64,000 nt of DNA from Burkholderia sp. IMCC1007 (GCF_027257875.1 NZ_JAPVQY010000031.1:1-64000); one strand, 5' to 3'; numbered from the stretch's first letter, positions 47,307 to 56,104 are shown. The notes: generated by a model from the letters alone, not told the origin. Made by a program: numbers and translations.

Positions 47307-47350
47307 GGCCTTGATTTGGCCTTGATTCGGCCTTGATTCGGCCGTGATGC
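47307..47350 (+). repeat. four tandem 11-bp repeats
   Basis: GGCCTTGATTT, GGCCTTGATTC, GGCCTTGATTC, GGCCGTGATGC. It lies in the 539-base gap (46951-47489) between the secreted protein and the DUF2520 gene, whose remainder shows nothing else. Eleven bases is one helical turn, so it could be a multi-site binding region or simply slippage. Confidence 0.75.
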
Positions 47351-47489
47351 CGATCCACGAACCGCGGCGCGAACGTATCGCGCGGACCAACCTCGAGCGC
47401 CGCGCACCGGCCCCGGAGCCGCCGTTTTATGGCCGCTTCACCATTCCTGCGATACTGGCGGCTGCCCCGTTTCCGGTTCGTGACCCGCC

Positions 47490-48419
47490 ATGTCCCTTTC
47501 CGATACATCCCGCCTCGGTTTCATCGGCGCCGGCCGCCTCGCGCGCTGCGTCGCACGACGTTTCGCACAGGCCGGCTTTCCGGTCGCCGCGATCGCGAGC
47601 CGCACGGCCGGATCGGCCGCGGCGCTCGCCGCGGAGATCGACGGCTGCCGGGCAGTCGACACGCCGCAGCAGGTCGTCGACGCCGCCGACCTGATCTTCG
47701 TGACCGTTCCGGACGACCATCTCGCGGCGGCCGCCGCGGCGCTGCGTTTCGACGCGTCGCGCGCGGCCGGCCAGGCGCTCGTCCACTGCAGCGGCGCATC
47801 GTCGGTCGACCTGCTCGATCCGGCGAAACGGCAAGGCGCGGCCACCGGCGGCTTCCATCCGCTCTACCTGTTCGGCGGCACGGACGCCGACCTCGCCCGC
47901 ATCGACGGCTGCTCCGTCACGATCGAAGCCGACGGCGCGCTGCACGCGACGCTGCTGCGACTTGCCGCCGCGCTGGGTTGCCATCCGCTGTCGATTCCGG
48001 CCGGCGGCCGGATGCTCTATCACGCGGCCGCGCACTACGCGGCGAGCTTCGCGCTGTGCGGGCTGTCGGAAGCGGTCGAGCTGTGGCGCGGCGTCGGCTT
48101 CGACGAGCAGGCCGCGCTGCGCGCGCTGCTGCCGATGCTCGCCGGCACGATCGAGACCGCGCGCGACAAGGGCCTCGCGAATGCACTCGCCGGCCCCGTC
48201 TCGCGCGGCGACACCGGCATCGTCGAGCGCCAGCTCGCGTTGCTCGAGGCGCGCGGCGGCGATCACGCGACGCTGTATGCGCTGATGACCCGCCGCGCGG
48301 TCGCGCTCGCGGCGAAACGCGCCGCGCCGCCGGCATCGCTGCCGGCGCTCGCCGAGGCCGTCGAAACGTCGCTCGCGCGCACGATCGGGCACCGCTCCCC
48401 GTCGCAAGACGAGGCGTGA
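47490..48419 (+). CDS. Rossmann-fold and DUF2520 domain protein
   Basis: A 309-residue cytoplasmic oxidoreductase-like protein. The N-terminal NADP-binding fold has GFIGAGRLARCVARRF (residues 10-25) and resembles pyrroline-carboxylate reductase; the C-terminal DUF2520 half has GGFHPLYLF and YHAAAHYAASF. Substrate unknown. The YggT-family gene follows in the same direction. Confidence 0.85.
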   Translation: MSLSDTSRLGFIGAGRLARCVARRFAQAGFPVAAIASRTAGSAAALAAEIDGCRAVDTPQQVVDAADLIFVTVPDDHLAAAAAALRFDASRAAGQALVHCSGASSVDLLDPAKRQGAATGGFHPLYLFGGTDADLARIDGCSVTIEADGALHATLLRLAAALGCHPLSIPAGGRMLYHAAAHYAASFALCGLSEAVELWRGVGFDEQAALRALLPMLAGTIETARDKGLANALAGPVSRGDTGIVERQLALLEARGGDHATLYALMTRRAVALAAKRAAPPASLPALAEAVETSLARTIGHRSPSQDEA

Positions 48420-48495
48420 TAAGGTGTCGGCCGATGCGCCGCCATCCGGCGTTGGCGGCCGCACGCTACCCGACCGTATAAAAAGGATGCCAACG

Positions 48496-49059
48496 ATGTT
48501 CGGCGAGATCGCCCGTTTTCTGCTCAATACCCTCTTCACGCTGTTCGGCGCCGCGCTGATCCTGCGCGTCTGGATGCAGGCCGTCCGCGTGCCGCCGTAC
48601 AACCCCGTCACGCAGGCCGTGCTGCAGGCGACCAACTGGCTCGTGCTGCCGCTGCGGCGCGTGATCGCGGGCGTGCGCGGCATCGACTGGGCAAGCGTCG
48701 TCGCCGCGCTGCTCACCGCGCTCGTCTACGTGGTGCTGATGGTCGTGATGGCCGGCTTCGATCCGGCGTCGGTGATCGCGACGCTCGTCGTGGTTGCGCT
48801 GCTCACCGTCGTGAAATGGGCGCTCAATCTCGTGATCTGGATGACGATCCTGATGGCGCTGCTGTCGTGGCTCAACCCGCGCTCGCCGGCAATGCCGATC
48901 CTCTATCAGCTCACCGCGCCGTTCCTGAACCCGCTACGCCGCGTGATCCCGAACCTCGGCGGCATCGACCTGTCGCCGATCCTGCTGTTCGTGATCGTGC
49001 AGGTGCTGCTGATGATCGTCACGCGCGCCGCCGTGTCGCTGACGATGTTCGGCATCTGA
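48496..49059 (+). CDS. YggT family membrane protein
   Basis: A 187-residue inner-membrane protein containing two YggT repeats, each a helix pair with the motif NPxxxP: PPYNPVTQAVL...LVLPLRRVI (about 33-60) and NPRSPAMPILYQLTAPFLNPLRRVIP (about 128-153). Members are linked to osmotic tolerance and envelope assembly. The ATG at 48496 has AAGGA eight bases upstream. Confidence 0.88.
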   Translation: MFGEIARFLLNTLFTLFGAALILRVWMQAVRVPPYNPVTQAVLQATNWLVLPLRRVIAGVRGIDWASVVAALLTALVYVVLMVVMAGFDPASVIATLVVVALLTVVKWALNLVIWMTILMALLSWLNPRSPAMPILYQLTAPFLNPLRRVIPNLGGIDLSPILLFVIVQVLLMIVTRAAVSLTMFGI

Positions 49060-49066
49060 TCGCGGC

Positions 49067-49417
49067 TCACGCCGCCGGCCCCTGCGCCGGCGGTGCGTCG
49101 AGCGTGTCGATCACGCCGAAGCGCGCCGGGATCATCGCGTAGCACACGCGCACCTTCTCCCGCGACAGCCGCTCGAGCAACTGCTGCGCTTCGTCTTCGG
49201 TGACGATGAATTCGACCTCGATCGCGAGCGACCCCTGCAGTTCGAAAAAACGGTCCTCGTGCAGCACGCGATGCCGGCCGAAGCCGGCCATCGCGCGAAA
49301 CGCGGAACCGCCCGCGACACCCATCCGGTTCGCTTCCTCGAGCAAGTATTCCCACAGCGGCTTCCAGTGCAGCCGATCATGCTCGTGCACGTAGAAGCGC
49401 AAGAAAATCCTGTCCAT
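49067..49417 (-). CDS. DUF190 family protein
   Basis: A 116-residue soluble PII-like protein of the DUF190 family (RFYVHEHDRLHWKPLWEYLL, GVAGGSAFRAMAGFG, VEFIVTEDEAQQLL). DUF190 genes are often next to crcB fluoride channels, as here (23 bases downstream of crcB), suggesting a regulatory role. The ATG at 49417 has GGAGGCG upstream. Confidence 0.85.
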   Translation of the reverse strand: MDRIFLRFYVHEHDRLHWKPLWEYLLEEANRMGVAGGSAFRAMAGFGRHRVLHEDRFFELQGSLAIEVEFIVTEDEAQQLLERLSREKVRVCYAMIPARFGVIDTLDAPPAQGPAA

Positions 49418-49440
49418 CGCCTCCTCCGGTGCCGGCGCGC

Positions 49441-49827
49441 TCACGCGGCCGCGAACCACGCGCGCGCGGTCCACATGCCGAGCGCCGTCAGCGTGAACGA
49501 TCCAGTCAAGTGTAGGGCAGCCACCGCAAACGCCCATCCGAATTCGCCCTGCACCGCGTGCGTCATCACTTCGACCGAATACGTCGAGAACGTCGTGAGC
49601 CCGCCGAGGAAACCCGTGATCACGAACAGCCGCCACTCGGGCGGCAGCCCGACGCGGGTCGTGAAGACGACGGCAGCGATGCCGATCACATAGCCGCCGA
49701 TCAGGTTCGCGGCGAGCGTGCCGAGCGGCACGGCGGGAAAGAACGCGTTGAGCGCGAGGCTCAGAAACCAGCGCAGCAACGCGCCGAGCCCGGCGCCGAC
49801 GAAGATCGCGACGATCGAATAGAACAC
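49441..49827 (-). CDS. crcB: fluoride efflux channel CrcB/Fluc
   Basis: A 128-residue four-helix membrane protein that dimerises as a fluoride-specific channel. Signature segments are GAGLGALLRWFLS (helix 1), GTLAANLIGGYVIG (helix 2) and GFLGGLTTFSTYSVE (helix 3, Na+ and fluoride path). It is followed by a DUF190 gene. No fluoride riboswitch was recognised upstream. Confidence 0.93.
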   Translation of the reverse strand: MFYSIVAIFVGAGLGALLRWFLSLALNAFFPAVPLGTLAANLIGGYVIGIAAVVFTTRVGLPPEWRLFVITGFLGGLTTFSTYSVEVMTHAVQGEFGWAFAVAALHLTGSFTLTALGMWTARAWFAAA

Positions 49828-50007
49828 GGGCGCTCCCGGTCGGTCATGCGGCTGGGTTCAGCCGCCGGCCCCGGTCGTCCGGGGGCAATGCCGGTGCGCG
49901 GACGCACACGGCGCACGCACGGTCGGCACTGGCTGAACTGTATGCGGATTCGCGGCGCGCCGGCAACGACCGTGCGCGCAACAGCGCCCGCCGCGCCGCG
50001 GGCCGGT

Positions 50008-50889
50008 TCATTCGCGCTGCCACGCCGCATCGAGCGCGGCGAGCGTCGCGAGCGCACCGCCCTTCAGCCCGATCACGTCCGCGCGGCGCGCATGGGCTTC
50101 GCGTGCGTTGATCCGGATCACGTCGGCGCCGACGCGTTCGCTCAACATGCGCACCGTCGGAATCGCGGTGCCCGCGCCGATCTCGACGACGGTCACCCGC
50201 CCCGCCTGCGCGACCCAGCTGTCCAGCGCGCGCTCCTGCGCTTCGTAGTGCGCGCCGAGCCAGCCCCGGTCGCCGAACATCAGGATGTTCGGCCGCGCGA
50301 GGCCGCCGCAACGCGGGCAGCGCGGCAGCTCGCCGACCAGCCGGCACGTGGCGGCGTCGACGTCCGGCGCAAATGGCGCCGCGCTCCACGTGTCGTCCGA
50401 GCACGGGCGCAGGCACTGCATCGCATGAATCGAGCCATGGATTTCGACGATCCGCGCCGGATCGAAACCGGCCTTCTGGAACTGGCCGTCGACGTTGCTC
50501 GTCAGCACGAAGCCGCCCTTGGGCATCGCGTCGATCCAGCGCCGCAGGATCGCGAAGCCCGCATGCGGGACGGTGTCCCGGTAAAGGCCGAGTCGGTGTC
50601 CATAGAATCCCCACGCGAGGTGCGGATGCGCACGAAACGCCTGCGGCGACGCGATCTCGTGAAACTCGAAACGCTCGTGACGCAGCGCCGGATACGCACG
50701 CCAGAAGCCGTCCGTGCCGCGAAAGTCCGGCAGTCCGGAATCGACGCCGATGCCCGCGCCGGCCGTCACGAGCAGCGCATCGGCGCGCGCGAGCGCGTCG
50801 ACGGCGGACGCGATCAGTTCGGCGGGCAATTGCGTGGCGGCGCTGCCGTCGGTGCAAGCGCCGGAATGGGTGGAATCGGAGAGCGGCAT
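50008..50889 (-). CDS. Sir2 family NAD-dependent deacylase
   Basis: A 293-residue sirtuin. The NAD pocket GAGIGVDSGLPDFRG (about 44-58), SNVDGQF and the catalytic His in EIHGSIHAMQC are present. Zinc is held by CLRPC-type and CPRCG cysteines (CSDDTW lies between). It removes acyl groups from lysines using NAD. The N-terminal 20 residues are probably disordered. Confidence 0.9.
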   Translation of the reverse strand: MPLSDSTHSGACTDGSAATQLPAELIASAVDALARADALLVTAGAGIGVDSGLPDFRGTDGFWRAYPALRHERFEFHEIASPQAFRAHPHLAWGFYGHRLGLYRDTVPHAGFAILRRWIDAMPKGGFVLTSNVDGQFQKAGFDPARIVEIHGSIHAMQCLRPCSDDTWSAAPFAPDVDAATCRLVGELPRCPRCGGLARPNILMFGDRGWLGAHYEAQERALDSWVAQAGRVTVVEIGAGTAIPTVRMLSERVGADVIRINAREAHARRADVIGLKGGALATLAALDAAWQRE

Positions 50890-50973
50890 GATGGAGCTGC
50901 GGTAGCGTCGAACGGGGTGCGCGAATGGCGTCGCGCGATCATACGCCTGTTCGAGCGCCGTGCCGCGGCTTCG

Positions 50974-51579
50974 TCACACGGTCGCGGCGCGCGCGCCCGC
51001 GGACTCCCGCAGCGCGACGTACTGCAGCAGCATGATCGTCTTCGCGTCGACGATCTCGCCGCGCTCGACGGCATCCAGCGCCGCCTGCAGCGGCATCTCG
51101 ACGACTTCGAGATCCTCGCCCTCGTCGGCGATGCCGCCCCCGTCGCCCGTGCGCAACGATGCATCGTATTCGCCGACGAAGAAATGCAGCTTCTCCGTGA
51201 CCGAACCCGGGCTCATGAACGCCTCGAACACCTTGCGCACGCCGCGCACGCGATAGCCGGTTTCCTCTTCGGCTTCCGCGCGAATGCGCGCGTCGGGCGT
51301 CGCATCGTCGAGCAGGCCGGCGGCGGCTTCGAGCAGCATCCCGTCGTGCCCGTTGACGAACGCCGGCATCCGGAACTGCCGCGTGAGCAGCACGTCGCCC
51401 GTCGCGGCGTTGCGCAGCAGGATGGTCGCGCCGTTGCCGCGATCGTAGGTTTCGCGGCTCAGGCGCTGCCACGTGCCGTCGCGGCGCAGGAAATCGAACG
51501 TCACCTTGTTCAGCACATACCAGTCATCGGACAGCACCGTCGTATCGACGATGCGGACGCGGTCCCGCGTTGCGGCCAT
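50974..51579 (-). CDS. nudK: NudK-like Nudix hydrolase
   Basis: A 201-residue Nudix protein resembling GDP-mannose pyrophosphatase NudK: RVRIVDTTVLSDDWYVLNKV at the N-terminus and NGHDGMLLEAAAGLLDD before the Nudix box. The box reads GLLDDATPDARIRAEAEEET and GY: the first Glu position is Thr and the usual Arg/Lys before the Glu helix is Ala, but the EAEEETG metal-binding glutamates are kept. Activity is probable, specificity uncertain. GGGAGG precedes the ATG at 51579. Divergent from a DeoR regulator. Confidence 0.85.
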   Translation of the reverse strand: MAATRDRVRIVDTTVLSDDWYVLNKVTFDFLRRDGTWQRLSRETYDRGNGATILLRNAATGDVLLTRQFRMPAFVNGHDGMLLEAAAGLLDDATPDARIRAEAEEETGYRVRGVRKVFEAFMSPGSVTEKLHFFVGEYDASLRTGDGGGIADEGEDLEVVEMPLQAALDAVERGEIVDAKTIMLLQYVALRESAGARAATV

Positions 51580-51626
51580 GGCGGCCTCCCATTCGACAAG
51601 TGACGGCACGCATGGTAACGTGCACA

Positions 51627-51656
51627 TTCGTGCAATTTCAAGAAATTTCGTGCAAT
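51627..51656. promoter_or_regulatory. candidate DeoR-family operator
   Basis: TTCGTGCAAT occurs at 51627-51636 and again at 51647-51656, exactly 20 bases apart (two helical turns), directly before the deoR-type gene and in the gap to nudK. It overlaps the position of its ribosome site, suggesting autorepression. Confidence 0.55.
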
Positions 51657-51660
51657 CCCG

Positions 51661-52416
51661 ATGCTGACGACCCAACGCAAGAAGGTGATCCTCGATGCGC
51701 TCGCGCGCGACGGCCAGGTGCTCGCCGCCGAACTCAGCGCGCAATTCGGCGTGTCCGAAGACACGATCCGCCGCGACCTGCGCGAGCTGGCAGCCGAGGG
51801 CCTGCTACAACGCGTGCACGGCGGGGCGCTGCCGGCGTCGCCGGCCATCGCGCCGTTCGCGCAGCGCGAGGCGCTCGAACCCGAGGAAAAGCGGCGCATC
51901 GCGCGCCGGGCCGCACAAATGATCGCGCCCGGGCAGGTCGCGATCGTCGACGGCGGTACGACATCGGCGCTGCTCGTCAGCCAGTTGCCGCCCGAGCTGC
52001 GCGCGACGATCGTCACGCACAGCCCGAGCGTCGCGGTCGCGCTGGCCGCGCATCCGTCGATCGACGTGATCCTGATCGGCGGACGGCTGTACAAGCATTC
52101 GATCGTGTCGGTCGGCGCCGCGGCGATGGAAGGCATCGCGCGCATCCACGCAGACCTGTATTTCATGGGCGTCACCGGCGTTCATCCGGTCGCGGGGCTG
52201 AGCACCGGCGATTTCGAGGAGGCGGCGATCAAGCGTGCGCTCGCCGAGCGCGCGGGCGAGACGGTCGTGCTGGCCTCGCAGTCGAAACTGCGCGCGGCGT
52301 CGCAGTTCGTGATCGGCGAGCTTGCGCTCGCGCACACCATCGTGGTCGAACGGGAAACCGATGCGGCGCTGACCGAGCCGATCGAGGCGGCGGGCGTGAC
52401 CGTCGTGCGTGCCTAG
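51661..52416 (+). CDS. DeoR/GlpR family transcriptional regulator
   Basis: A 251-residue repressor. The N-terminal winged helix (about 5-58) has QRKKVILDALARDGQV and FGVSEDTIRRDLRELAAEGL, and the signature RVHGGA follows. The C-terminal sugar-phosphate sensor domain has DGGTTSALL, GGRLYKHS and GVTGVHP. Effector unknown. Target may be itself and the divergent nudK. Confidence 0.88.
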   Translation: MLTTQRKKVILDALARDGQVLAAELSAQFGVSEDTIRRDLRELAAEGLLQRVHGGALPASPAIAPFAQREALEPEEKRRIARRAAQMIAPGQVAIVDGGTTSALLVSQLPPELRATIVTHSPSVAVALAAHPSIDVILIGGRLYKHSIVSVGAAAMEGIARIHADLYFMGVTGVHPVAGLSTGDFEEAAIKRALAERAGETVVLASQSKLRAASQFVIGELALAHTIVVERETDAALTEPIEAAGVTVVRA

Positions 52417-52571
52417 TACCTGCTTCCACCGACAACGGACTCGCGCTCGCGACACGACAGCGTCGCGCTCCAGATCGTTGCGCACACAACCTCCCAGCGC
52501 CGATGTCAGCGGGCTGACAGGCACCGCTTGCTACCATCGGCCATTGCCCAACCGTTGCGCCAGCCCGTCCG

Positions 52572-53183
52572 ATGCTTCCGCCCACCACTCCGACTTCGTC
52601 CGCGCCGCCCGACGGCGATCCGCCCGTGCCCGGCGTCCTCGCGCTGTTCATCGCGTTCGCGCAGATCGGCCTGACCAGCTTCGGCGGCGGGCTCAGCGGG
52701 CGCATGTTGCGCGACTTCGTGCACGAGCGGCGCTGGATCGACGAGGAAGCGTTCCTCAACGGGCTCGCGCTGTCGCAGGCGCTGCCGGGCGTCAACGTGA
52801 AGAATCTCGCGATCTGGATCGGCTACCGGCTGGCCGGATGGCGCGGCGCGGTGGCCGGCTTCATCGGCATCATCGCGCCGCCGGCCGTGCTGATCGTGCT
52901 GTTCGGCGTCGCGTTCTCGACTCTCACGCGCTTTACGCTCACGCACGTCGCGCTCGCCGGCGCGGCCGCCGCCGCGATCGGGCTGTCGATCTCGATGGCG
53001 ATCACCGCGGTGCGCCGGCTGCCGCGTCGCGTGCTGCCCTTCGCGGTGATGACGCTCACGTTCGTATCGGTGGCCGTGCTGCACTGGCCGCTCGTGTGGA
53101 CCGTGCTGATCGGCGGCACGCTGAGCGTTGCGCTCGAATATCGCCGTGCGGCGCCCTCCTCCACGGGGAGCGACGACCGATGA
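52572..53183 (+). CDS. chrA: chromate transporter, N-terminal-type subunit
   Basis: A 203-residue inner-membrane protein of the short-chain chromate transporter family. FAQIGLTSFGGGLSG and ALSQALPGVNVKN match the CHR signature. Short-chain members come as two genes whose products pair with opposite topology, as here with the next gene, which overlaps by ATGA. Thought to expel chromate using the membrane potential. Confidence 0.85.
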   Translation: MLPPTTPTSSAPPDGDPPVPGVLALFIAFAQIGLTSFGGGLSGRMLRDFVHERRWIDEEAFLNGLALSQALPGVNVKNLAIWIGYRLAGWRGAVAGFIGIIAPPAVLIVLFGVAFSTLTRFTLTHVALAGAAAAAIGLSISMAITAVRRLPRRVLPFAVMTLTFVSVAVLHWPLVWTVLIGGTLSVALEYRRAAPSSTGSDDR

Positions 53184-53716
53184 ACGCCACATCGAGCTAC
53201 GCCGCGCTCTTCGGCGTGTTCGCGCCGCTGTCGATCGCGACGATCGGCGGCGGGCAAGCGATCATCGCCGACATCCAGCGCCAGGTCGTCGACGTCCATC
53301 ACTGGATGACAGCCACGCAGTTCGTGAACGACTTCGCGATCGCGCGGATGGCGCCGGGCCCCGGCTCGTTGCTCGCGACGCTGATCGGCTGGCAGGTCGC
53401 GGGCTTCTGGGGCGCGGTGATCGCGACGCTCGCGTTGTTCGGGCCGCCCGCGTTCCTCATCTACGGCGTCGCGCACCTGTGGCGACGGCATCAGGGCGCG
53501 CGCTGGCAGATCGCGCTCGAGGCCGGCCTGCGCCCGGTCGCGGCCGGCATGATCGTCGCGTCGGTGTGGGTGCTGCTGCAGGCGCTCGACGGCGGTTGGC
53601 CCGCGAAGGCGATCGCGGTTGCATCGACGGTGTGCGTGATGGTCACGCGCATCCACGCGCTGCTGCTGATCGTCGTCGGCGCGTTGCTGCTGATCGGCGT
53701 ACACGCGCTCGGCTGA
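53180..53716 (+). CDS. chrA: chromate transporter, C-terminal-type subunit
   Basis: A 178-residue inner-membrane partner of the preceding gene. It has the second version of the CHR signature: APLSIATIGGGQAIIADIQ and FAIARMAPGPGSLLATLIG. It starts inside the stop of the first subunit (ATGA), so the two are made in equal amounts. Confidence 0.85.
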   Translation: MNATSSYAALFGVFAPLSIATIGGGQAIIADIQRQVVDVHHWMTATQFVNDFAIARMAPGPGSLLATLIGWQVAGFWGAVIATLALFGPPAFLIYGVAHLWRRHQGARWQIALEAGLRPVAAGMIVASVWVLLQALDGGWPAKAIAVASTVCVMVTRIHALLLIVVGALLLIGVHALG

Positions 53717-54182
53717 CCGAAAGAGCGCTCGCGTCGAGATGCGCTTCGCGATCGACGCGTGTTGAAGACGACGGCACCGATCGAGGCCGATCGCTTGCAT
53801 GATGGCCTTCTCGCGCTGATCGACACACGCCCATGAAATCACGCGACATCGTTCGACGTCCCTCGAGTGCCGCATATCGTCGGCGTACCGACGACCATTT
53901 CGTCGTACGCAATGTGCAACGAACACCGCGAAGACGGACGTCAAACATCGTCGGCACGACCGAGAATAAGATGGACTTCCGACGCGAAGCGCGTATGATC
54001 AATTCGTCCGAGAACGCGTCATTTCATCGACCCCTCGCCCCGCCATCTGCGCCCTCGTTGCGTCGCGTCTTCATCCGCACGCATTGCCGCCCCTTTCACC
54101 TGTCCCGTCGCACCGCGCTGCGGTGATACCGGTCGGTTGCGTTCGTCTGCGCGATTCGTCGCGATCGAACCAGGAGTCCATC
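53717..54182 (+). other. intergenic region, nothing recognised
   Basis: About 465 bases after the chromate transporter genes and before a cluster of very small genes. Short frames exist without ribosome sites. It presumably carries the promoter of the small-gene cluster. Confidence 0.45.
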
Positions 54183-54467
54183 ATGAGCATGCATCTGTAT
54201 CGTGGCTTCGAAATCTATCCGCTGATTTATCCGCACGCTTCATCGCAGAACGGCAACGCGCACAATTACGAAAGCGGTTTCGACGCGGCCGTGAAGATCT
54301 GTCTGCGCGGCACCGCCGACACGCTGACACGCAGCGAAACGTTCCGGTTGCGCGACAACGCGCCGTTCATCTCGGCGGGCGATGCACGCCGCGCTTCTCT
54401 TCGCTATGCGGAGGAGATCATCGACGGCGATCACGGCACACAACTACTCTTCGCCGATACGCACTGA
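54183..54467 (+). CDS. small conserved-looking protein of unknown function
   Basis: A 94-residue soluble protein (MHLYRGFEIYPLIYPH near the start; GDARRASLRYAEEIIDGDHG near the end). CAGGAG lies eight bases before the ATG. No motif recognised. First of four tightly spaced small genes ending with rpsU and another unknown, possibly one transcript. Confidence 0.55.
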   Translation: MSMHLYRGFEIYPLIYPHASSQNGNAHNYESGFDAAVKICLRGTADTLTRSETFRLRDNAPFISAGDARRASLRYAEEIIDGDHGTQLLFADTH

Positions 54468-54514
54468 CACTTGCTGTTTCGCCCGCTCTCCCACCATTCG
54501 ATCCGGAGCACGAA

Positions 54515-54724
54515 ATGATTATCGATGAACTCATCGGCCTGATCAGACGGCACGAAGTCACGTGGGCCGACGGCGTGCCGTCCAATGGCCTCGACGGTTC
54601 GGCGTTGCGCCACCAGCCCGAGTTGCAGATGTTCGCCGCCGTACGCGCGCTGTCGCTCGGCGCCGGATACTCGGAATTCGAATCCGACGAGATAGCGAGC
54701 GCCGTCATGACGCGGCTCGGCTAG
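54515..54724 (+). CDS. very small protein of unknown function
   Basis: A 69-residue soluble, acidic, helical protein (MIIDELIGLIRRHEVTWADG; SEFESDEIASAVMTRLG). GGAG lies seven bases before the ATG. It sits 47 bases after the previous small gene and 34 bases before rpsU. No family recognised. Confidence 0.5.
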   Translation: MIIDELIGLIRRHEVTWADGVPSNGLDGSALRHQPELQMFAAVRALSLGAGYSEFESDEIASAVMTRLG

Positions 54725-54758
54725 CTCTTTTCTTACGCAGTTTCAGAACAGGATCTAC

Positions 54759-54971
54759 ATGACCACCATCATTCTCAAGCCCAACGAACCTGTCGATGTC
54801 GCGCTGCGGCGCTTCCGGCGAGACATCGAGAAGACGGGCTTGATCAAGGAATTGCGCAGTCGCACCGGCTATGAAAAGCCGACGACGGAGCGCAAGCGAA
54901 AGAAAGCGAGTGCCGTCGCAAGACAACGCCTGCGAGCAAAGCGGCTGCTGCCGCCGCGCAAGCTGTACTAG
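54759..54971 (+). CDS. rpsU: 30S ribosomal protein S21
   Basis: A 70-residue S21: MTTIILKPNEPVDVALRRFR at the N-terminus, GYEKPTTERKRKK in the middle and a basic tail. S21 aids mRNA binding at the 30S platform. Here it lies among small genes of unknown function and not in the usual rpsU-dnaG or rpsU-gatB context. Burkholderia genomes commonly have more than one rpsU, so this may be an accessory copy. Confidence 0.93.
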   Translation: MTTIILKPNEPVDVALRRFRRDIEKTGLIKELRSRTGYEKPTTERKRKKASAVARQRLRAKRLLPPRKLY

Positions 54972-54980
54972 GAGAAGATC

Positions 54981-55187
54981 GTGTACCAGCCGCCCGTCGA
55001 AGACCCTGCATTTTTTCCGTTGACGAAATGCGAAGTCGATTTCGATCGACAGAACGATGCAGTCACGCTTCTGCCGAGCTTCTACGCGTTCGGCTGCGAG
55101 TACACGAGTCGCGGCCTGCTGATCGGCCGCGACGATGCATTCAAGCTGATTGCCGCGATCGAGAAGGCACTCAGCATTGCGCAGTGA
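54981..55187 (+). CDS. small protein downstream of rpsU
   Basis: A 68-residue protein starting with GTG behind AGGAGAAG, nine bases after rpsU. It reads CEVDFDRQNDAVTLLPSFYA and ends DAFKLIAAIEKALSIAQ. No family recognised. Tight spacing suggests co-translation with rpsU. Confidence 0.6.
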   Translation: MYQPPVEDPAFFPLTKCEVDFDRQNDAVTLLPSFYAFGCEYTSRGLLIGRDDAFKLIAAIEKALSIAQ

Positions 55188-55759
55188 GCTTCTCGATCGG
55201 CTGCAACCGGGTCATCCGCTCGCCGATCACTCTTCTTCTGCCGAGGATCGCGTAACACCACGCGCGTCCGCCGGCAGCGCTCGCGGAACGGCCGCTGCTG
55301 CGGGCGAAATTCATCCGCAGTCTCCACACTCGAATTTAAATCGCATCGGTTGTCGAATGCGTGGCCGGTCGATTCAAACCGCCATCCAGACGCTCGCACC
55401 TCCTCCAGAATTCGGCACATTTACGCGGCCGCTTGTCGCCGAGCGCGTATCGCGAACGTCAGGCACCCGTCGCCTCGAGTGCACTATCGGACCCGGCGCA
55501 GCGCGAAACGTCACTGGGCGAGCTGTTCCCGAATCGCGACGAGTTTTATTGAGCCGGCCGGCGTCGCGCGCTTGCGATCCCGGCTCAAAACCCGGTTCAC
55601 GGGTGCGGCGATGCGGTGAAATCGTCGAATCGTTTGATGCGTGCACGGCCCCTGCTGCATTTGCCGCATGCAGGGGCCGGGACGAGAGAACGCCGCGAAT
55701 CGCGAGAGTATCGCGACCGCGACGATATGCGTCAGTTGAACCTGCGAGGCCGTTCCCGT
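55188..55759. other. intergenic region with one hairpin
   Basis: About 570 bases between the small-gene cluster and the convergent cupin gene. CGGCCCCTGC (55646-55655) pairs with GCAGGGGCCG (55670-55679), a likely transcription end for the cupin side, though there is no T tract. No credible gene seen. Confidence 0.5.
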
Positions 55760-56104
55760 TCAGGCGAACACGAAGTACTTGCGCACCGTCTCCACCACTT
55801 CCCACGTGCCCTTCATGCCGGGTTCGATCACGAACACGTCGCCGGCCTTCAGGTGCACCGCCTTCTCGCCTTCCGGCGTGATGATGCAGTAGCCGTCGAG
55901 GAAGTGGCAGTACTCCCATTTCTCGTAGTTCACCTCGAACTTGCCCGGCGTGCAGATCCAGGTGCCCATGATCTTGCTGCCGTCCTTGGACAGGTACGCG
56001 TTGAGGTTCACGGTGTGCGGATCGCCGCCGATGCGCTTCCACTTGGTCGCGTCAAGGACCGGGGTCGGGCAGGTTTCGCGCAGGACGGTGATGAAATCGG
56101 ACAT
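55760..56104 (-). CDS. cupin domain protein (DUF861/Cupin_3 type)
   Basis: A 114-residue single-domain cupin. The barrel is visible as GTWICTPGKFEVNYEKWEYCHFLDG and LKAGDVFVIEPGMKGTWEV. The usual metal-binding histidines are largely replaced (EKWEYCH), as in the Cupin_3 subgroup related to (S)-ureidoglycine and sugar-binding cupins. Role unknown. The start at 56104 (MSDFITV) is preferred to an in-frame ATG five codons upstream. Confidence 0.8.
   Translation of the reverse strand: MSDFITVLRETCPTPVLDATKWKRIGGDPHTVNLNAYLSKDGSKIMGTWICTPGKFEVNYEKWEYCHFLDGYCIITPEGEKAVHLKAGDVFVIEPGMKGTWEVVETVRKYFVFA

Noticed and set aside
49828..50007. Fluoride riboswitch before crcB
   Set aside because: No match to the conserved core of the crcB motif could be seen by eye.
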